Below are positions 50,304 through 60,591 of a stretch of 64,000 nt of DNA, in pieces; the first letter of the stretch is position 1; every line of letters begins with the position of its first letter. Origin of the DNA: an uncultured Anaerolineae bacterium. GTDB lineage: Bacteria; Chloroflexota; Anaerolineae; Aggregatilineales; Phototrophicaceae. Where the stretch lies: the NCBI GenBank assembly GCA_938022205.1, contig CALIEB010000005.1:1-64000 (forward strand). Direction: 5' to 3'. Position numbers and translations under genes: made by a program. The notes beneath the pieces were generated by a model. That model did no database searches. It had not been told where the DNA came from and was given only the letters and a program-made list of their open reading frames with translations.

Positions 50304-51959
50304 CTAGGCGCGCACCACCGTGATAGGTTTGCCGCACAGCTTGCTGTTTTTCATGCCCGTCAGCACGCGCTTCACGGCATCTTCTGGCACTTCGAAGTAG
50401 GTGTGGGTGTCTTGAATGCGAATTGCGCCGATGCGTTTGCCCTGAATGCCGCCCAACACCGCCACTGTCGAGACGACATCCGCCGGGCGCACGTTGCCGT
50501 TGCGTCCCAAGTCAATCTTTAGGCGCACCATGCCCTCTTCAACGGGGCGTTCACGCCCGCCGCTTGACGGTCTGCCGTCACGGCGACTGGTCGCAGCGGG
50601 GGACTTGCGACGGTCGCGGTCAGGGCGTGCTTCGGCAAGATGCACCGTCTTGATATGCTCGATAGGTGCTTCTAGTTCGTCGGCACGCGCAAGCTGCAGG
50701 GCAGCCGTCGCCACGTCCTCAAGGTTATACCCCGCGTTGAGAATAGCTTCCAACGCTTGCTTGCCCAAGTCTTTCTCACCGCTGATAATCATTTCTTCAA
50801 GTTTCTTGAGAAACAGGGCTTCACGGCGCGCGCGGATGTCCTCAAGACGCGGGAGCTGTGCCATAGGAATGCTTTGCTTGATAAAACGTTCCAAAAACTG
50901 CAGCTGACGCACCTCACGAGGTGTCACCAGCGTAATGGCTGTGCCACTGCGACCGGCGCGCCCGGTGCGCCCAATGCGATGCACGTAGTCCTCATCGTTC
51001 TGCGGCATGTCAAAGTTGAACACGTGCGACACTTGCGGGATGTCGACTCCGCGTGCCACCACATCGGTAGCAACTAAGATAGGCAGGTCCCCGTTGCGGA
51101 AGCGACGCAGCACCGCCTCGCGTGCGTCCTGAGAAAGGTCACCGCTGATGCTGCTCGCCATGTACCCGCGCTTAATCAGCGTGTCCGCCAGCTCCGCCGA
51201 AGCAGCGCGCGTGCGCGTAAAGATAAGCGCGCTTTGCATGTCTTCGGTTTCTAGCAAGCGCGTCAACGCCGCCACTTTGGCATCCGCCGGCACAAGATAG
51301 TAGCGCTGCTCAATTTGCTGGACGGTCATCGTTTCTTGCTGCACCGCCACATGCACAGCGTCAGGAATAAACTGCGCGATAATGGCGCGAATTTCGTTGG
51401 GCATCGTGGCAGAGAAAAGCGCGGTCTGGCGGTCAGAAGGCAGCTGCCCAATAATCGCTTTCACGTCGTCAATAAAGCCCATCTTGAGCATTTCGTCCGC
51501 CTCATCCAGCACAAGGTAGCGCACGTGGCTGAGGTCAATCATCTTTTGCTGCAGCAAATCCAGCAGACGACCCGGCGTTGCCACGACCACGTCGACACCT
51601 TTTTCAAGGCGGCGGAACTGGCGTTCATACGATTGCCCGCCGTAAATGGGCAGCACGCGCACGCCCAAGTATTTGCCATATTGGAAGAGAGCATTGCCGA
51701 CTTGTGTCGCTAGCTCGCGGGTGGGCGTTAGCACGAGGGCATGGACGTGCGGCGTGCCAATCGGAATGGTCTGCAGCATAGGCAGCCCAAACGCCGCCGT
51801 CTTGCCTGTGCCTGTTTGCGCTTGCCCCAGCACGTTCTTGCCCGCCAGCAAGTGCGGAATAGCTTGGGTTTGAATGGGTGAAGGGGTTTGGTAGTGCAGC
51901 TCGGCAAGGGCGCGTAGCAGCGCATCATGCAAGCCTAATTGAGCAAACGCTTGTGTCAT
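50304..51959 (-). CDS. deaD: DEAD-box ATP-dependent RNA helicase with C-terminal RRM-like domain
   Basis: A 551-aa helicase of the CsdA/DbpA group. Q motif TPSPIQTQAIP, Walker A AQTGTGKT (~45-52), DEAD (VLDEADEML), SAT, and motif VI HRIGRTGRAGR are all present. A C-terminal RNA-recognition domain (~470-550; VRLKIDLGRNGNVRPADVVSTVAVLG...) follows a basic linker. It unwinds structured RNA during ribosome assembly or cold stress. The leader from its TATAAT promoter is about 150 bases and contains a small palindrome (52019-52033), as is common for cold-inducible helicases. Confidence 0.92.
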   Translation of the reverse strand: MTQAFAQLGLHDALLRALAELHYQTPSPIQTQAIPHLLAGKNVLGQAQTGTGKTAAFGLPMLQTIPIGTPHVHALVLTPTRELATQVGNALFQYGKYLGVRVLPIYGGQSYERQFRRLEKGVDVVVATPGRLLDLLQQKMIDLSHVRYLVLDEADEMLKMGFIDDVKAIIGQLPSDRQTALFSATMPNEIRAIIAQFIPDAVHVAVQQETMTVQQIEQRYYLVPADAKVAALTRLLETEDMQSALIFTRTRAASAELADTLIKRGYMASSISGDLSQDAREAVLRRFRNGDLPILVATDVVARGVDIPQVSHVFNFDMPQNDEDYVHRIGRTGRAGRSGTAITLVTPREVRQLQFLERFIKQSIPMAQLPRLEDIRARREALFLKKLEEMIISGEKDLGKQALEAILNAGYNLEDVATAALQLARADELEAPIEHIKTVHLAEARPDRDRRKSPAATSRRDGRPSSGGRERPVEEGMVRLKIDLGRNGNVRPADVVSTVAVLGGIQGKRIGAIRIQDTHTYFEVPEDAVKRVLTGMKNSKLCGKPITVVRA

Positions 51960-52378
51960 AACACTTCTTTCTGAATAGAGAATGGACGATGCGACACTGT
52001 TCTGCGCTTCTCAACGTGGTTGGACAATCCAACTATCCATGCGAGGTCAACGGGGAAAAACAGGGTTGACAGGTGACACTGTGGCAAAGCATGAGAACAG
52101 CTTAAGACGCTGAGGAAATTATACGCCAAGTTTGCGCCACGCGCCACTGCCAAACTATGCATCGCGGAAAACCAGATTTGACCAAAAGGATATTTTGTGT
52201 TATAGTCGAAGCATGGCAGAGTGTTTTGTTCCCCCAAACCGTGCCACATTCCCTACACGTGACTGATGACAACAACTCCCAATATGAGCCTAACCAAGCG
52301 GTGGTAAAAGACCACAGCCTTGTGTTTTAAGCAAACGCACAAAGCATCTCTTTACCTTATATCCCTTCTGGAGTCCTG
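51960..52378. promoter_or_regulatory. Divergent promoter region of the DEAD-box helicase and rho
   Basis: This 419-base gap has no credible gene. For rho (plus), TTGACC (52178-52183) and TATAGT (52201-52206) are 17 bases apart, giving a 160-170-base leader with a small GTGGT/ACCAC hairpin near 52300. For the helicase (minus), a consensus -10 TATAAT is at 52118-52123 with no good -35. Inside its leader lies GTTGGA-caa-TCCAAC (52019-52033). Long leaders suit genes known to be autoregulated by RNA structure or by Rho itself. Confidence 0.6.
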
Positions 52379-53668
52379 ATGGAAATCATAGAGCTAGACA
52401 AAAAAACGCTGCCTGAACTGCGTGACCTTGCGCGTGAGTATGAGGTGCCGCGCTTTAGCCGCTTGAAGAAAGAAGAACTCATCATTGCCATCATGCGTGC
52501 CGACGCGGAAAAGCAAGGCTTGCAGCTGCGCGGCGGCGTGCTGGAAATCGTGGAGGATGGCATCGGGTTCTTGCGCGCCGAAAATTACTTGCCCGGTCCG
52601 AACGACATCTACGTAAGCCAATCGCAAATCAAGCGGTTCAACATGCGCACAGGTGACATGGTCATCGGTCAGGTGCGCCCACCAAAAGACAATGAGAAAT
52701 ACTTTGGGCTACTGCGGGTCATTGCCATCAACGGCTTATCGCCCGAAGAACTAAAACGCCGCGACAACTTCGAGAACCTCACGCCCATCTTCCCCACGCA
52801 TCAATTTGACCTTGAGACCAGCCCGCAAGTGCTGTCGACGCGCTTGCTCAACCTGATTGCGCCCATCGGCAAGGGACAGCGTGGCTTAATTGTCTCGCCG
52901 CCTAAAGCCGGCAAAACGACATTTCTCAAGGACATCGCTAACGCCATCAGCCGCAACTATCCGCAGGTACATTTGATGATTGTGCTAATCGGCGAACGTC
53001 CTGAAGAGGTTACGGACATGGACAGGTCTGTTGAGGCAGAAGTCATCGCGTCGACGTTTGATGACCCCGTGCAGCACCACGTGCGCGTCGCAGAAATGGC
53101 ACTAGAGCGCGCCAAACGCCTTGTCGAACTCAAGCGCGATGTGGTGATTTTACTCGACAGCATCACGCGCTTGGCACGCGCCTATAACCTCGTCGTGCCG
53201 TCGAGCGGGCGCACGCTGTCAGGCGGGCTGGACCCAGCAGCAGTGCATCCCCCTAAGCGTATCTTTGGGGCGGCGCGCAACGTGGAAGAGGGCGGCAGCT
53301 TGACGATTATCGCCACCTGCCTTGTCAACACAGGCAGCAAGATGGACGATGTCATCTATGAGGAGTTCAAAGGCACAGGCAACATGGAGCTGCATCTCAG
53401 CCGCCGCTTGCAAGAACGCCGTGTGTTCCCCGCCATCGACATCAGCCAATCGTCGACGCGCCGCGAAGAGCTGCTGTTAGGTCCCGACGTGGTGCAGCGT
53501 GTCTACACGATGCGGCGCATGCTGCTGCACCTCGCTGAGCAACACGAGCTAGCCGAGATAGGCGCGACCGAGCAGCTCATGAACACTTTCCGCATGTACG
53601 ATAAGAACATCGACTTCCTCAACAGCTTAAGCGGCAGCCCGAACGGCGCAAACGTACGCTTTAGCTAG
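52379..53668 (+). CDS. rho: Transcription termination factor Rho
   Basis: A 429-aa hexameric RNA helicase. The Rho N domain ([15 protein letters not shown]...), the cold-shock-like RNA-binding domain ([52 protein letters not shown]), Walker [10 protein letters not shown] (~178-186), Walker [15 protein letters not shown] and the [22 protein letters not shown] loop are intact. It ends many transcripts. CTGGAG precedes the ATG. Length is typical. Confidence 0.98.
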   Translation: MEIIELDKKTLPELRDLAREYEVPRFSRLKKEELIIAIMRADAEKQGLQLRGGVLEIVEDGIGFLRAENYLPGPNDIYVSQSQIKRFNMRTGDMVIGQVRPPKDNEKYFGLLRVIAINGLSPEELKRRDNFENLTPIFPTHQFDLETSPQVLSTRLLNLIAPIGKGQRGLIVSPPKAGKTTFLKDIANAISRNYPQVHLMIVLIGERPEEVTDMDRSVEAEVIASTFDDPVQHHVRVAEMALERAKRLVELKRDVVILLDSITRLARAYNLVVPSSGRTLSGGLDPAAVHPPKRIFGAARNVEEGGSLTIIATCLVNTGSKMDDVIYEEFKGTGNMELHLSRRLQERRVFPAIDISQSSTRREELLLGPDVVQRVYTMRRMLLHLAEQHELAEIGATEQLMNTFRMYDKNIDFLNSLSGSPNGANVRFS

Positions 53669-53675
53669 GCAGCAA

Positions 53676-53706
53676 AAAAGCAGATGCCGCGCAAGCACCT
53701 GCTTTT
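53676..53706. terminator. Bidirectional terminator between rho and the amino-acid importer
   Basis: Stem AAAAGCAGATGC/GCACCTGCTTTT with one mismatch and a 7-base loop, flanked by A-runs on the left and T-runs on the right. It serves both converging genes. Confidence 0.8.
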
Positions 53707-53714
53707 TGGTTAGG

Positions 53715-54470
53715 TTAGAGGATTTGGCTTAGGAAGAGCTTGGTGCGTTCGTGTTGGGGATTTTCGAAGAAATGTTCAGGCGTGCCGACTTCGACGATGC
53801 GTCCGCCGTCCATGAAAATGACGCGGTCTGCCACTTCACGCGCGAAGCCCATCTCGTGCGTCACGACAATCATCGTCATGCCGCTGCGCGCTAGCTCTTT
53901 CATCACGTCCAACACCTCTTTAATCATTTCGGGGTCAAGCGCGCTCGTTGGCTCGTCAAACAACATGATTTTGGGGTTCATCGCCAGCGCGCGTGCAATC
54001 GCCACGCGCTGATGCTGCCCGCCGCTCAGCTGACCCGGGTATTTCTTAGCTTGGTCAGGAATGCCAACACGCTCTAACAGACGTAGCGCGTTCTTCTCTG
54101 CCTCTTGCTTGGGGCGGCGGCGTACGTGCAGTTGCGCCAGCGTGATGTTCTCCATAACAGTCAGGTGTGGGAAGAGGTTGAACTGCTGGAACACCATGCC
54201 TGTCTCTTTGCGAATTGCGCTGATGTTCGTCACGTCGTTCGTCAGCAGGATGCCGTCAACGATGATGTCGCCCTCTTGGTGTTCTTCAAGGCGGTTGATG
54301 CAGCGAATGAGCGTGCTTTTGCCCGACCCTGAGGGGCCAATAACCACCACCACCTCGCGCTCGCCCACTTCCATGTTGATGTCTTTAAGCACGTGAAAGT
54401 CGCCAAACCACTTGTTGACGTTGATGCACTTAATGATAGGGTCGCCAATAGTATGTACTTGTTCCGACAT
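53715..54470 (-). CDS. aapP: Amino-acid ABC importer ATPase (AapP/GlnQ-type)
   Basis: A 251-aa ATPase with Walker [14 protein letters not shown] (~46-58), the Q-loop region [15 protein letters not shown], signature [17 protein letters not shown], Walker [15 protein letters not shown] and the H-loop [11 protein letters not shown]. This is the polar amino-acid transporter subfamily. It is last of four aap genes, 21 bases after the M-type permease. AAAGGA lies before the ATG. Confidence 0.95.
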   Translation of the reverse strand: MSEQVHTIGDPIIKCINVNKWFGDFHVLKDINMEVGEREVVVVIGPSGSGKSTLIRCINRLEEHQEGDIIVDGILLTNDVTNISAIRKETGMVFQQFNLFPHLTVMENITLAQLHVRRRPKQEAEKNALRLLERVGIPDQAKKYPGQLSGGQHQRVAIARALAMNPKIMLFDEPTSALDPEMIKEVLDVMKELARSGMTMIVVTHEMGFAREVADRVIFMDGGRIVEVGTPEHFFENPQHERTKLFLSQIL

Positions 54471-54491
54471 GAGAATAACAATCCTTTCTTG

Positions 54492-56888
54492 CTAGATGCG
54501 GCGGACGCTGCCCGAACCGCTTGCCTCTAACAGGCGGCTGATATAAGACATCACATAGCTGAACACAAAATAGATGAGCGTGATGAAAAGCAAACCTTCG
54601 CTGCGGGTGTTGGGAAATTCTGCCTGCACCACTATCACGCCGACTAAGCCTGTCAAGTCAATCAAGCCGACAATCGCCACCAGTGACGTGTCTTTGAACA
54701 GCGAGATAAACTGCCCCACCAGCGCGGGAATAACAGCGCGCAAAGCCTGCGGCAGCGTGATGTAGTAGGTAACTTGCCAGCCGCTCAGCCCCAGCGCGCG
54801 CCCCGCTTCGGTCTGCCCATACGGCAGCGATTGCAAGCCACCGCGCACATTTTCCGCCAAGTACGCCGCGCTAAAGATGACCGTCGCCACTAGCGCACGG
54901 GTGGCGGCTGGCACTTCAGCAAGGCTGGGACTGATGAGCGGAATCATCAGTTGCCCCAAGAACAAGACCGTGACAAAAGGCGAGCCACGAATAAGCTCAA
55001 TGAACGCCACACAGCCATACTTCACGGCAGGCAAGTTGCTGCGCCGCCCCAACGCCAACAGCACACCAATAGGAAACGAGGCAACAATCCCGAAGATAGT
55101 GAGCATGATGGTAAGGAGCAACCCGCCCCAGTTGCGCTGGTCGCTGAGGCGCAAGAACCAATCAGGATAGCTGGCTTTGGGGTCTAACCCAGCCAAGTTG
55201 ACCAGCAGATACGGGATAAGCATCAACGCCAACCACGCCAGCCCGCTTAGTAGCAGCGCGCGATTGGTCGCGGCGGCATCGTCCACGCCATAGGAATCGC
55301 TGCCGATGAACCAAAAGGCAATCGCCGGCAAGACGATAATCAAGTTAAAGACGGGCAAGATGCCGAAGCCATAGTGCGGTGCAAACAAGATAAACGGCAT
55401 AGCAGTCGTCACTGCCACGCCCACAGCCAACAAAGCGATTGAGGTGATGCTGCGGCCAAACTTGGCGGCAGCGGCGTTGATAAACGCCAGCAATGCCACC
55501 GCGCCCAACACCAGCATTGTGTTCAAGACTTCAGGAATGGAGAACCCTGTAACCATCACCCAGATTAACACAGGAGCTACGACCATCAAGATGGACGTTA
55601 GGCGCGCGGCGGTGCGCTTGTCGCGGAAGCGTTCTATGAGACGCGCCGCCCAAAAGCCCAACACACCCAACACCACTAAAATCGCCAAGTTGGTGTTATG
55701 TTCCTGCAAGAAAGGCGCAAGATACAAGCGCAGGTACGTGCCAAAATCATGCGAGCCGCGATACTGATGCTCGTTGATGACAAAGAAAGGTAGCGGGCGA
55801 CCTTCGCGCTCTGGCAGCGGTATCTCAACGCGGTAGTAGTCCGTCATACGAATGTAGGTGTTAACAAAGCCTGCGCTGCCTTGTGATAGAGAAAGCCTCT
55901 GGATGGGGTCAATGCCTGTCACTTGGATAATGCTTGCGGTATCCTCCGCGTTTACGCCGACTTTTCGAATGACATACCAGCCATCTTTGGGCAGCGTCAC
56001 GCGCAGCACATCATCGGGTGTGTTCAGCACTACCGGCTTGCCAATTGCTTCTAGCGTGGTGCCGTCTAAAATCACCACTTCCACGCTGGCAGTGTTGAGC
56101 TTGACCTGCTCGACCACGATATCAGGCACACGCAGCCGCTGCAGTTCGTTGCGCAAGAGCTGCGCTTGGTTGCGGGTGAGCAGCGGCACGTCGGACGCAT
56201 CGTGACGAGCTAAAATGTCCTCAAGCTCTTGTTGGCGCGCCAAGTCATTCAGCCGCCGCCGCGCCGCGTTCAACAGTGCACTAGTCGTTGGCTCCATAAA
56301 GCCGTGCAGCTGCGCAAGGGTCGGGTCATCGGGGATAACGGTCAAGCGCGCCGTGACTTCTTCGTTGGCGCGACCCAAGAAAGCTACTTCCGGACGCACG
56401 TTCTGCGCTGCCGTGCCGACGGTGAAACTCGTGCCAACCGTCATATAGACAGGCGGTTTAGGTACAGCCGCGTACACTATCAGTGGCAGCAAGAACACTA
56501 CCAGCAGGAGCATACCTAGCGTTAGTGCGGCAAGGCGGGCAATTTGGCGTATCCACATTGCGACTGCCATGCCCAACGTAAACACCGTGAACAAGGTGGC
56601 AACCACCACGCGCCACTCTAAAGCGGTTTCGTAACGCCCCACCATAAATTGGCGGAAGTTAAACGTGATTGCCCACCAATTAGCATCGCCAATCGCCCAA
56701 TTGAAGAAGCCTGTCACCGCATAGTAGACAATCGCTAGCGACAACAGGGTCAGAATAACATCCGACCACGAACGAAACAGATTGTCGCGCATCCATGCCA
56801 AGATGCCGGTCTGTATGGTAGGCGCGGGGCGTGTCGGCGGCGCATCGTAGAAAACTTGGGTTTTGGATTCAGCCTTGTTGTCTGCCAT
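54492..56888 (-). CDS. aapM: Oversized amino-acid ABC permease (AapM-like)
   Basis: A 798-aa protein, about twice the usual AapM length. Residues ~35-150 contain four hydrophobic helices. About 150-390 are a large polar segment, probably extracytoplasmic. About 400-570 hold more helices. The true permease domain is at ~595-790: NWGGLLLTIMLTIFGIVASFPIGVLLALGRRS, ELIRGSPFVTVLFLGQLMIP and the EAA loop EAGRALGLSGWQVTYYITLPQALRAVIPALVGQFISLFKDTSL. AAGGAGG precedes the ATG. It follows the Q-type permease by nine bases. The insert might help bind or sense substrate, which is inference. Confidence 0.88.
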   Translation of the reverse strand: MADNKAESKTQVFYDAPPTRPAPTIQTGILAWMRDNLFRSWSDVILTLLSLAIVYYAVTGFFNWAIGDANWWAITFNFRQFMVGRYETALEWRVVVATLFTVFTLGMAVAMWIRQIARLAALTLGMLLLVVFLLPLIVYAAVPKPPVYMTVGTSFTVGTAAQNVRPEVAFLGRANEEVTARLTVIPDDPTLAQLHGFMEPTTSALLNAARRRLNDLARQQELEDILARHDASDVPLLTRNQAQLLRNELQRLRVPDIVVEQVKLNTASVEVVILDGTTLEAIGKPVVLNTPDDVLRVTLPKDGWYVIRKVGVNAEDTASIIQVTGIDPIQRLSLSQGSAGFVNTYIRMTDYYRVEIPLPEREGRPLPFFVINEHQYRGSHDFGTYLRLYLAPFLQEHNTNLAILVVLGVLGFWAARLIERFRDKRTAARLTSILMVVAPVLIWVMVTGFSIPEVLNTMLVLGAVALLAFINAAAAKFGRSITSIALLAVGVAVTTAMPFILFAPHYGFGILPVFNLIIVLPAIAFWFIGSDSYGVDDAAATNRALLLSGLAWLALMLIPYLLVNLAGLDPKASYPDWFLRLSDQRNWGGLLLTIMLTIFGIVASFPIGVLLALGRRSNLPAVKYGCVAFIELIRGSPFVTVLFLGQLMIPLISPSLAEVPAATRALVATVIFSAAYLAENVRGGLQSLPYGQTEAGRALGLSGWQVTYYITLPQALRAVIPALVGQFISLFKDTSLVAIVGLIDLTGLVGVIVVQAEFPNTRSEGLLFITLIYFVFSYVMSYISRLLEASGSGSVRRI

Positions 56889-56897
56889 GCGTCCTCC

Positions 56898-58568
56898 TTA
56901 GCGCGTCTTGAACTGAAAACGCCCGTTCACAATGTTCATGAAGAAGGCAATTATCAAGCTCATGGACAAGTAAACGACGAGAATTAAGAAGAACCCCGTG
57001 ACCGACTGACCGCTTTGGTTCATCACGGTGAGACCGACTGTGTAGGTATCGGAAAACGCAATGGCATACGCCAGCGTGCTGTTTTTCGAGAGGTTGAGAT
57101 ATTGGTTACCTAAGGGCGGGATAATGACACGCAAGGCTTGCGGCAGCACAATCATCTGCAGCATTTGCGCGCCGCTTAGCCCTAACGCCCGCGCTGCCTC
57201 GAACTGTCCATATGGCACGGCTTGAATGCCTGCGCGCACAATTTCGCCGATGAACGCGCTGGTGTAAATGACCAAGCCGACCAACAGCGCGACGTATTCG
57301 GGTGTAAGCTCTGTGCCTTGCTCAAAGCGAAAGCGCGGCTTGAGCGGCAGCCCAAACACCAGCGGATGCGTGCTAATGCTGGCTTCTTCTTCGATGCGCA
57401 TGAGGTTGCGCTCGCGTGCTTCTGTAACCGACATCTCTTCACCGCGAATGACGACCGTTTCACCGTCGGGCTGCGCCGCCATCACCACCCACGCGCCGCC
57501 GGCAATCAGCACAACCACCAGCGTGCTGAGCAGCAAGCGCGGGATGTTGCGACCGGTGCGCTCAATCTCGCGGGTAATCCAGATGTACGTTATCGCCGCC
57601 AAAACGATGGCAATTGCCAAGATAGCGAGCCAAACGCCCGTGTTGGCAGTCGCTGCTAGCTCTGGCATCACGAAAGATTTGCGCGTGATGAAGAAAACCG
57701 GCATGATTTCGCTGTAGCTTTCAGGAGGCAAGACACTCGCGCCTTTTAGCCCCTCAATCAACAGCACCGCCGCCAAGTGCAGTGCTGCCAACAAGCCGCC
57801 ACCGCACAAGTAGCCCCGCAGTGAGGCAGGAAACAGGCCACGAACAGCCAAAAAGAACAATGCCGCGCCCAATATCCCCGCTAGCACGATAAGCGTCAGA
57901 CGATATCCAAGCAGACCCAGCGCAACCTCTAGCGCAATTGCGCCCAGCAGCACGCCGCTCAGCGTGCGCTGTGGCAGCTTAAGGCGGCGATTAAGCCACC
58001 ACACAGCAACAAAAATTGGCACATACGCCAACAAGCGGTAGCTTAAAACGAACACGCTCTCTTCTGGCACACGAATATCGTTCTCAGGCAAACTAAACAT
58101 GACGACGAAGTACCAGAAAATCAGCTGCACTAGCAGCGGCGTGTTGCGCAAAATCTCAACGTAGACTTTGGTCACAGTGCGCAGCATAAAGTTCGTGCTA
58201 AGCAGAGCAATGCCGACCAACACGCCTAACACGGTGGCAAGCACCAAGCCCACCGTAACCACCCGCAGCGTGTTGATAATGCCCACCAAGAACGCATCGC
58301 CAAACGTCGAGTTGGGCGTGTACCATGCAGGTGATTCAGTGATCTCAAAGGCAGCTTGCACCCCTAAGAAGGTGAAGTTAGGCAACAAATTTCTTGCTTG
58401 CAACGAAGCATAAACGTTCGACCAAATGACAGCAACAGCACTAAAAAAGAGAATGACAAAAACTATTTGGGCGATGGCTTGAATGACACGCAGGTCTTTT
58501 AAGAACGCAGGAATTGGGATATTAAGTTGCCCGCTTGAACTTTTATTAGCAGTGGCTGTTTGCTCCAT
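56898..58568 (-). CDS. aapQ: Enlarged amino-acid ABC permease (AapQ-like)
   Basis: A 556-aa permease. The N-terminal half has the start of the permease fold (GIINTLRVVTVGLVLATVLGVLVGIALLSTN, EILRNTPLLVQLIFWYFVVMFSLPEND). The C-terminal half has the second part and the EAA loop (AARALGLSGAQMLQMIVLPQALRVIIPPLGNQYLNLSKNSTLAYAIAF). In between, residues ~165-440 hold extra helices, so the protein is longer than the usual ~400 aa. The ATG at 58568 follows TAGGGGAAAAC; an ATG seven codons earlier would start within the ribosome site. Forms a pair with the M-type permease. Confidence 0.9.
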   Translation of the reverse strand: MEQTATANKSSSGQLNIPIPAFLKDLRVIQAIAQIVFVILFFSAVAVIWSNVYASLQARNLLPNFTFLGVQAAFEITESPAWYTPNSTFGDAFLVGIINTLRVVTVGLVLATVLGVLVGIALLSTNFMLRTVTKVYVEILRNTPLLVQLIFWYFVVMFSLPENDIRVPEESVFVLSYRLLAYVPIFVAVWWLNRRLKLPQRTLSGVLLGAIALEVALGLLGYRLTLIVLAGILGAALFFLAVRGLFPASLRGYLCGGGLLAALHLAAVLLIEGLKGASVLPPESYSEIMPVFFITRKSFVMPELAATANTGVWLAILAIAIVLAAITYIWITREIERTGRNIPRLLLSTLVVVLIAGGAWVVMAAQPDGETVVIRGEEMSVTEARERNLMRIEEEASISTHPLVFGLPLKPRFRFEQGTELTPEYVALLVGLVIYTSAFIGEIVRAGIQAVPYGQFEAARALGLSGAQMLQMIVLPQALRVIIPPLGNQYLNLSKNSTLAYAIAFSDTYTVGLTVMNQSGQSVTGFFLILVVYLSMSLIIAFFMNIVNGRFQFKTR

Positions 58569-58604
58569 GTTTTCCCCTAGTGGATGCATTTAGCTAAGCA
58601 ATGA

Positions 58605-58669
58605 GGGTGTCCAGTTTGGACACCCCCATTGATAGGGAGTGTAACAAGGGTGGGGCGCACGCGCGCCCC
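58605..58669 (-). terminator. Two hairpins between the SBP and permease genes
   Basis: On the minus strand, stem GGGGCG/CGCCCC (58652-58657 and 58664-58669) lies just after the SBP stop. It is followed by a perfect 8-bp stem GGGTGTCC/GGACACCC (58605-58612 and 58618-58625). Neither has a strong T-run. They probably protect the SBP mRNA 3' end or reduce read-through to the permeases. Confidence 0.5.
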
Positions 58670-58676
58670 GTGCGCT

Positions 58677-59756
58677 TTAACGGAAGGGCCAGCCGTAAAT
58701 CAAACCACCGCGCGTGTACAGGTCGTTGAACGACCCTTCGCGCACCAAGCCCAACGGGGTCAGGTGACGGTCATAAATTTCGCCATAGTTGCCCACTTGC
58801 TTAATCACAGCCACCATAAAGTCGTTGGCGATGCCGAAGTTCACGCCGATGTTGGTGTTGTTCTGACCGAGCAGACGCTGAATGCGCGGGTCGACGCGGG
58901 CAGAGTATGCCTCAGGCGATTCATTTGCACCTTGCAAGAAATCGTCCACGTTTTGGCTGGTGATGCCATACTCTTCCGCTTCCATCAAGCCATAAGCCAC
59001 CCAGCGGATGATTTCAGCGAGATTCTCGTCACTTTGCGGGCTAAGCGGACCGAGCGGTTCTTTGCTGACGGTGTCAGGCAGGATAATGTGTTCTTCGGGG
59101 TCGGGCGCGCTGGCGCGATAAGAGACCAAGCCGCTCTTGTCCGTCGTCCAGCTTTCGCAGCGACCATTCAGGTAGCTATCCCAAGTGGACTCTGCGTCGG
59201 GGAACACCACCAGCTCAATGTTTAAGCCAAGGCGGCGAATGTAGTCGGAGATGTTCGTTTCCGTCGTCGTGCCGCTCTGAACGCACATGCTAGAGCCGTC
59301 GAGTTCCGCTACGCTACCCACGCCGAGTGCCACGCGGGTCATCACGCCTGCGCCATCATAAAACAGCGTAGGACCAAAGATAGCACCCCAAGCGGCATCA
59401 CGGCTGAGCGTTGCGGTGGTGTTGCGCGACATCATGTCGATTTCGCCCGATTGAATGGCGGCTTGGCGTTCACCGGCGGTCAAGGGGCGGAAAACGACCT
59501 TGTTCGCGTCGCCCAAGATAGCAGCCGCCACAGCACGACAGAAGTCCACGTCAAACCCGCTGAATTCGCCACTAGAATCTTGGAAGCCGAACCCACGCAC
59601 CGCGGCGTTCACACCGCAGATGAGTTCACCGCGTTGCATAATGGCTTTGGTGATGCTGCCATATTCTTGCGCGGCGGTCAGCCCGCTCAACGCGAACAGC
59701 GTGGTCAGGGCAACGACTGCCGCGACCAACACACGAGAAAAACGATTGATAAGCAT
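58677..59756 (-). CDS. aapJ: General L-amino-acid ABC binding protein (AapJ-like)
   Basis: A 359-aa exported binding protein with a signal peptide (MLINRFSRVLVAAVVALTTLFALSGLTAAQ). Typical AapJ motifs follow: GELICGVNAAVRGFGFQDSSGEFSGFDVDFCRAVAAAILG, EIDMMSRNTTATLSRD, CVQSGTTTETNISDY, SWTTDKSGLVSYRA and GNYGEIYDRHLTPLG. It captures a range of L-amino acids. The start at 59756 is set by AGGAG seven bases upstream, inside a longer frame. A likely promoter (TTGCTT, 17 bases, TAAAAC) lies at about 59810-59840. Confidence 0.94.
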   Translation of the reverse strand: MLINRFSRVLVAAVVALTTLFALSGLTAAQEYGSITKAIMQRGELICGVNAAVRGFGFQDSSGEFSGFDVDFCRAVAAAILGDANKVVFRPLTAGERQAAIQSGEIDMMSRNTTATLSRDAAWGAIFGPTLFYDGAGVMTRVALGVGSVAELDGSSMCVQSGTTTETNISDYIRRLGLNIELVVFPDAESTWDSYLNGRCESWTTDKSGLVSYRASAPDPEEHIILPDTVSKEPLGPLSPQSDENLAEIIRWVAYGLMEAEEYGITSQNVDDFLQGANESPEAYSARVDPRIQRLLGQNNTNIGVNFGIANDFMVAVIKQVGNYGEIYDRHLTPLGLVREGSFNDLYTRGGLIYGWPFR

Positions 59757-60033
59757 TTTACTTCTCCTCATGAAAAACCAGAACGAATATTTAGTCTTGC
59801 ACTCATGGTTTTAACACATTTCTGCCAGATAAGCAAATAAAAAATCGCCAATTCTTAGCACCAGTTCATTATTGGATATTTACAAAGGCAAAATTTTTGC
59901 TGCACAGCCGAAAAGTTCGCTGCCGAAAGCGACGTGTTCGCAAATAAGCCCCCCGCACGCTCCCGAACACGCCCTTGACAAAACAAACAATTAATCTCAT
60001 CATTGAGAATGATATTATATTTGGGATTATGCG

Positions 60034-60564
60034 ATGAGACGCTTTGACTTGCTTAACCACCCGATACGCTTGCGCATTGTGCTAACGCTTTACGGACGTA
60101 AGCTCACGACAACGCAGCTTGCAGACGTGTTAAAAGATGTTCCTAGGGCATCGCTCTATCGTCACGTTAATCGGCTATTGCAAGGAGGTGTGCTTGAGAT
60201 TGTAGAAAAACACTTGGTCAAGGGAATCGAAGAGAGAACGCTCACCGCTGTAAAGTCTGAGTTGAACTTGAGCAACGAAGACTTGGCAAAAGGTATCGAT
60301 GTCGATGAGTTCGCTGATTTTGTAAGCACTTACGGAACGTTGGTAGCAAACGACATGGCGGCTGTTGTTGCCGCAAGCCCACAGCTTGATGTCAACCAGC
60401 TGTTGTTTCGTGACTACGAAATCGCCGTCTCTGATGAGGAGTTCATCAACCTGCGCAATAAAATTTGGCAGCTCTTGGATGAGGCTGAAAAACTACCACT
60501 GACGGACGAACGTCGGACGCGGCGGCTTCTTATTCTATCGTATCTACCGCCTAACATAACCTAA
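60034..60564 (+). CDS. ArsR-like winged-helix regulator
   Basis: A 176-aa protein. Residues ~1-75 form an ArsR-type winged helix (LLNHPIRLRIVLTLYGRKLTTTQLADVLKDVPRASLYRHVNRLLQGGVLEIV with wing VKGIEERTL). The remaining ~100 residues are helical and may dimerise. There is no Cys/His metal site, so it is not an obvious metal sensor. It lies 27 bases before a secreted hydrolase and probably controls that gene. A TTGACA -35 (59975-59980) and a small dyad TCTCA-TCAT-TGAGA (59995-60008) precede it. The ribosome site is weak. Confidence 0.8.
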   Translation: MRRFDLLNHPIRLRIVLTLYGRKLTTTQLADVLKDVPRASLYRHVNRLLQGGVLEIVEKHLVKGIEERTLTAVKSELNLSNEDLAKGIDVDEFADFVSTYGTLVANDMAAVVAASPQLDVNQLLFRDYEIAVSDEEFINLRNKIWQLLDEAEKLPLTDERRTRRLLILSYLPPNIT

Positions 60565-60591
60565 CAACGAGAAAGAATAAGGAATAAACGC

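Noticed and set aside
59995-60018. Dyad TCTCA-TCAT-TGAGA and the adjacent TGAGAATGATATTAT, considered as a Fur/Zur box
   Set aside because: The right half of the 7-1-7 site does not match the left, and the sequence does not fit the TGATAC-N3-GTATCA boxes. At best it is a local operator for the ArsR-like gene.
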